Part shown: positions 6,415 through 8,165 of the stretch, one piece after another
Layout: each line of letters starts with the position of its first letter
How positions within the stretch are numbered: position 1 is the first letter of the stretch
Assembly: GCA_027080755.1 (NCBI GenBank)
Contig: JALWQC010000086.1
Span: forward strand, 1 to 8,165
Direction: 5' to 3'
Source of the DNA: Paracoccaceae bacterium
GTDB taxonomy: Bacteria > Pseudomonadota > Alphaproteobacteria > Rhodobacterales > Rhodobacteraceae
Length of the DNA: 8,165 nucleotides
Notes under the pieces: generated by a model
What the model saw: the letters and a program-made list of their open reading frames with translations, nothing else
Database searches by the model: none
What the model was told of the DNA's origin: nothing
Position numbers and translations under genes: made by a program

Positions 6415-7241
6415 AGGATTGTCCTTTTGCCCCAGCTGGCGCTCATATGTTTGCGCAACCATGCCTCGGCCATCAGGCCCAGCGTGATGGTTACGACCGT
6501 AAAGATCACCGGATATTCCATATTCGAGCGGTGCGGGAAATAGTTAACGAAAGCCTCGCCGCGAATCTGGTCGATGGTGTGGAACAGGGGATTCCACGAA
6601 AACCACTGCACCATGGTTGCCGTCATATAGTTGGCCGGCACCATTTTCCCGCTCGTGATCATATTGGCGCGCCGGTATAGCTGTGCAATGATGGGGACGA
6701 TTTTCGGGGCCATCGGGCGCAAAACCAGAAAAATCATACCCACCCCGATTCCGCTGGCCCAGGCCATGAAAAACGGAAACAGCAGACCGGACGGGTTATA
6801 AATCTCGATCCGGCCCTGAATCAGGGTTGTGGCAAACATGATCAGAACGATCGTGACGATTTGCAGATACAGCTGGGACAAGGCCTGCGTCAGGATGCTT
6901 AGCACGGTGCTCATCGGACTATGGAGCATCAGCGGGTCGGTCGGGGCAGCGGCCCCCATGACGCTTTTGATGGCCTGGTTGTGGGTCAGAAACAGAAAAA
7001 TCCCGGTCAGCAAAAACAGGACAAAATCCCCGCGGATTGCAAGGGTTCTGGCCCCCAGAAGGGTATACATCAGAAAAAAGATCGTCAGCATGACAAGGTT
7101 TTGCATCAAAACGGTCAAAAACCCGAGCGCCGCATTCCCGGATTGCTTGCGAATATCGCGAACAATCGAGTGGTACAGCAGTTCCACAAAGGTCGCCGCC
7201 GCCCCCGGAAGTGTCTGGACCCTGCGTGTTTTCGGTTGCAT
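6411..7241 (-). CDS. ABC-2 type transporter permease (polysaccharide-export type)
   Basis: This is an inner-membrane subunit of an ABC exporter, 276 residues, like the KpsM/Wzm/RfbA permeases of capsule or O-antigen export (usually about 260-275). A basic N-terminal tail (KTRR, RDIRKQ) precedes hydrophobic segments near 40-62, 72-87, 112-140, 150-175 and 243-260. The C-terminal part has the recognisable FSWNPLFHTIDQIRG followed by a final membrane helix and a basic end. The ATG at 7241 has GGGGAA (7254-7249) 7 bases upstream. No nucleotide-binding partner is encoded in the window, so it must use an ATPase encoded elsewhere or upstream of this region. It heads a coupled operon with yciA and the MaoC-like gene, and its start faces cysQ across a short divergent spacer. 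The transported substrate cannot be read from the sequence. Confidence 0.85.
   Translation of the reverse strand: MQPKTRRVQTLPGAAATFVELLYHSIVRDIRKQSGNAALGFLTVLMQNLVMLTIFFLMYTLLGARTLAIRGDFVLFLLTGIFLFLTHNQAIKSVMGAAAPTDPLMLHSPMSTVLSILTQALSQLYLQIVTIVLIMFATTLIQGRIEIYNPSGLLFPFFMAWASGIGVGMIFLVLRPMAPKIVPIIAQLYRRANMITSGKMVPANYMTATMVQWFSWNPLFHTIDQIRGEAFVNYFPHRSNMEYPVIFTVVTITLGLMAEAWLRKHMSASWGKRTIL
6422..6428 (-). promoter_or_regulatory. Ribosome binding site fixing the yciA start
   Basis: AAAAGGA on the - strand lies 7 bases before the ATG at 6414. The site is inside the last codons of the permease gene. Together with the ATGA overlap it favours 6414 over the longer frame that opens at 6462. Confidence 0.75.
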
Positions 7242-7352
7242 TCAATCATTCCCCGTCAGGTGGCCGTATGACAACACGGCTTGCCTATTGCGTTTGTTCG
7301 CGTCCATATAGCTGTAACATACAGTGCACAGTATTTACAAAAGGCTACCGAA
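7242..7352. promoter_or_regulatory. Divergent spacer between the permease operon and cysQ, with a candidate operator
   Basis: This 111-bp spacer must hold promoters for both directions, and it is more AT-rich than the genes around it. It contains TATAG (7307-7311). It also contains an imperfect dyad from TGTAA (7313-7317) to TTACA (7335-7339), centred on the palindrome GTGCAC (7324-7329). Within the dyad ACAGT occurs twice, two bases apart (7321-7325 and 7328-7332 partly overlapping the palindrome). I could not assign a -35/-10 pair with proper spacing in either direction. The dyad is a candidate operator only. Confidence 0.3.
7339..7344 (+). promoter_or_regulatory. Ribosome binding site fixing the cysQ start
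   Basis: AAAAGG lies 8 bases before the ATG at 7353. It supports that start over the longer frame, which would open with a TTG at 7281 and add 24 residues that do not resemble the family N-terminus. Confidence 0.75.
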
Positions 7353-8147
7353 ATGTCCAATGCCAAGATTGTTTCCGAGATCCGCCGTCTGGCCATTCTG
7401 GCGGGGGGGAAGATCATGGAAATCTACGCCCGCCCCGATTTCGACGTTCGCCTGAAGGCCGACGACAGCCCCGTAACCGAGGCCGACGAGGCCGCGGACC
7501 GGCTGATCTCGGCCGGATTGCGCGCCGCCTTCCCCGATATCGCCCTGGTGACCGAGGAACAAAGCGACAGCCATTCGGTTTCCTCCGAGCGGTTTTTTAT
7601 CGTCGATCCGCTGGACGGAACCAAGGAATTCGTGCATCGACGCGGGGATTTTACGGTGAATATTGCGCTGGTTGAAAACGGGGTTCCGGTGCTGGGTGTT
7701 GTCTATGCCCCCGCCAGAAACCGGCTGTTCTACACGCTTGCCGATGGGGGTTCTGTCGAGGAAACCGGGGACTTCACCCCTGATAAGGTCGGCCCTGTGC
7801 GGGATATACATGTCGCGAAACCGGACAACGGGGCGCTGACGGTTGTGGCCTCGCAGTCGCATCGGGATCAGGCGACGGACGACTATATTGCCAAATATGC
7901 GGTCGGGGATTTTCGCGGGGCGGGGTCATCGCTGAAATTCTGTCTGGTGGCCACGGGCGAGGCCGATCTGTATCCCCGTCTGGGCCGCACGATGGAATGG
8001 GACACGGCCGCCGGGGATGCGGTTTTGCGCGGGGCCGGTGGCAAGGTCGTGCGGTTTGACGACCACAGCCCGCTAACCTATGGCAAGGCGCTCTATGAAA
8101 ACCCGTTCTTTATCGCCTGCGCGCCGGATGTGGCGCTGAAAAGATAA
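7353..8147 (+). CDS. cysQ: 3'(2'),5'-bisphosphate nucleotidase
   Basis: This enzyme of the inositol-monophosphatase superfamily hydrolyses 3'-phosphoadenosine 5'-phosphate (PAP), the by-product of PAPS use in sulfate assimilation and sulfation, to AMP. It needs Mg2+ and is usually at the cytoplasmic face of the membrane. From the ATG at 7353 it has 264 residues; E. coli CysQ has about 246. All metal and phosphate motifs are present: DDSPVTEAD (37-45), the Glu pair 68-69 in VTEE, DPLDGTKEF (85-93) and WDTAAGD (216-222) followed by GAGG. The DPLDGTKEF wording favours CysQ over inositol monophosphatase (SuhB) or fructose-bisphosphatase. It diverges from the permease operon. Its stop TAA overlaps a possible next ATG (TAATG) at the window end. 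Confidence 0.93.
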   Translation: MSNAKIVSEIRRLAILAGGKIMEIYARPDFDVRLKADDSPVTEADEAADRLISAGLRAAFPDIALVTEEQSDSHSVSSERFFIVDPLDGTKEFVHRRGDFTVNIALVENGVPVLGVVYAPARNRLFYTLADGGSVEETGDFTPDKVGPVRDIHVAKPDNGALTVVASQSHRDQATDDYIAKYAVGDFRGAGSSLKFCLVATGEADLYPRLGRTMEWDTAAGDAVLRGAGGKVVRFDDHSPLTYGKALYENPFFIACAPDVALKR

Positions 8148-8165
8148 TGCCCGCCCTGCTTGTCA
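8147..8165 (+). CDS. Possible start of the next gene, cut by the window edge
   Basis: An ATG at 8147-8149 shares one base with the cysQ stop (TAATG), a common coupling arrangement. Only six codons are visible (MPALLV) and the Shine-Dalgarno (AAAAG) is weak. The same bases, TGCCCGCCC, could instead be the first arm of a terminator hairpin like the others in this window. No product can be assigned. Confidence 0.3.

Noticed and set aside
6415..6462. Extended N-terminus for yciA (16 extra residues)
   Set aside because: The extension lies wholly inside the permease gene and does not match the family. The ATG at 6414 has a good ribosome site and an ATGA overlap.
7281..7352. Extended N-terminus for cysQ from a TTG at 7281
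   Set aside because: It lacks a ribosome site and family similarity, and would cover the region expected to hold the promoter.
1..8165. CRISPR arrays, tRNA or rRNA genes, insertion sequences, defence or phage genes
   Set aside because: I looked for regularly spaced repeats, terminal inverted repeats, transposase or integrase motifs and tRNA cloverleaf signatures, and saw none.

Overview
This window looks like chromosomal housekeeping DNA from an alphaproteobacterium, most likely of the Rhodobacterales type. That reading rests on moderate-to-high GC, protein wording typical of that group in E2, E3, DnaK and DnaJ, the odhB-lpd and dnaK-dnaJ arrangements, and a dnaK promoter of the alphaproteobacterial RpoH form (CTTG, 18 bp, CCTATAT). 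The order-level placement is an inference from remembered protein families.

Layout. On the + strand, positions 3-737 hold the C-terminal catalytic part of the 2-oxoglutarate dehydrogenase E2 subunit (odhB/sucB). A GNRA-capped hairpin and the E3 gene lpd (805-2193) follow. The lpd gene ends at a strong bidirectional terminator (2205-2235) shared with the convergent chaperone operon. On the - strand, dnaK (5358-3445) is followed by dnaJ (3376-2234), with an 11-bp intergenic hairpin between them. Upstream of dnaK is a well-defined heat-shock promoter with an overlapping sigma70-like promoter, A-tracts, a G8 run and a leader that can fold into two stem-loops. Further upstream, also on the - strand, lies a tightly coupled three-gene operon: an ABC-2 type permease (7241-6411), a YciA-type acyl-CoA thioesterase (6414-6037) and a NodN-like MaoC hot-dog protein (6040-5579). 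Both junctions are 4-bp ATGA overlaps. Diverging from the permease on the + strand is cysQ (7353-8147), whose stop overlaps a possible next start codon at the window edge.

How the genes fit together. OdhB and Lpd are two subunits of one TCA-cycle complex; Lpd also serves other lipoamide complexes. DnaK and DnaJ form one chaperone machine (GrpE is not in the window). The permease resembles the membrane subunit of polysaccharide exporters, but no ATPase partner is present here. Its coupling to two acyl-CoA-type enzymes and its divergence from cysQ are the least ordinary aspects of the window.

I found no sign of a new defence system, CRISPR array, mobile element, RNA gene or phage remnant. The best leads are regulatory: the dnaK promoter and leader, the family of GGGCGGG hairpins between genes, and the gene partnership around the orphan permease.
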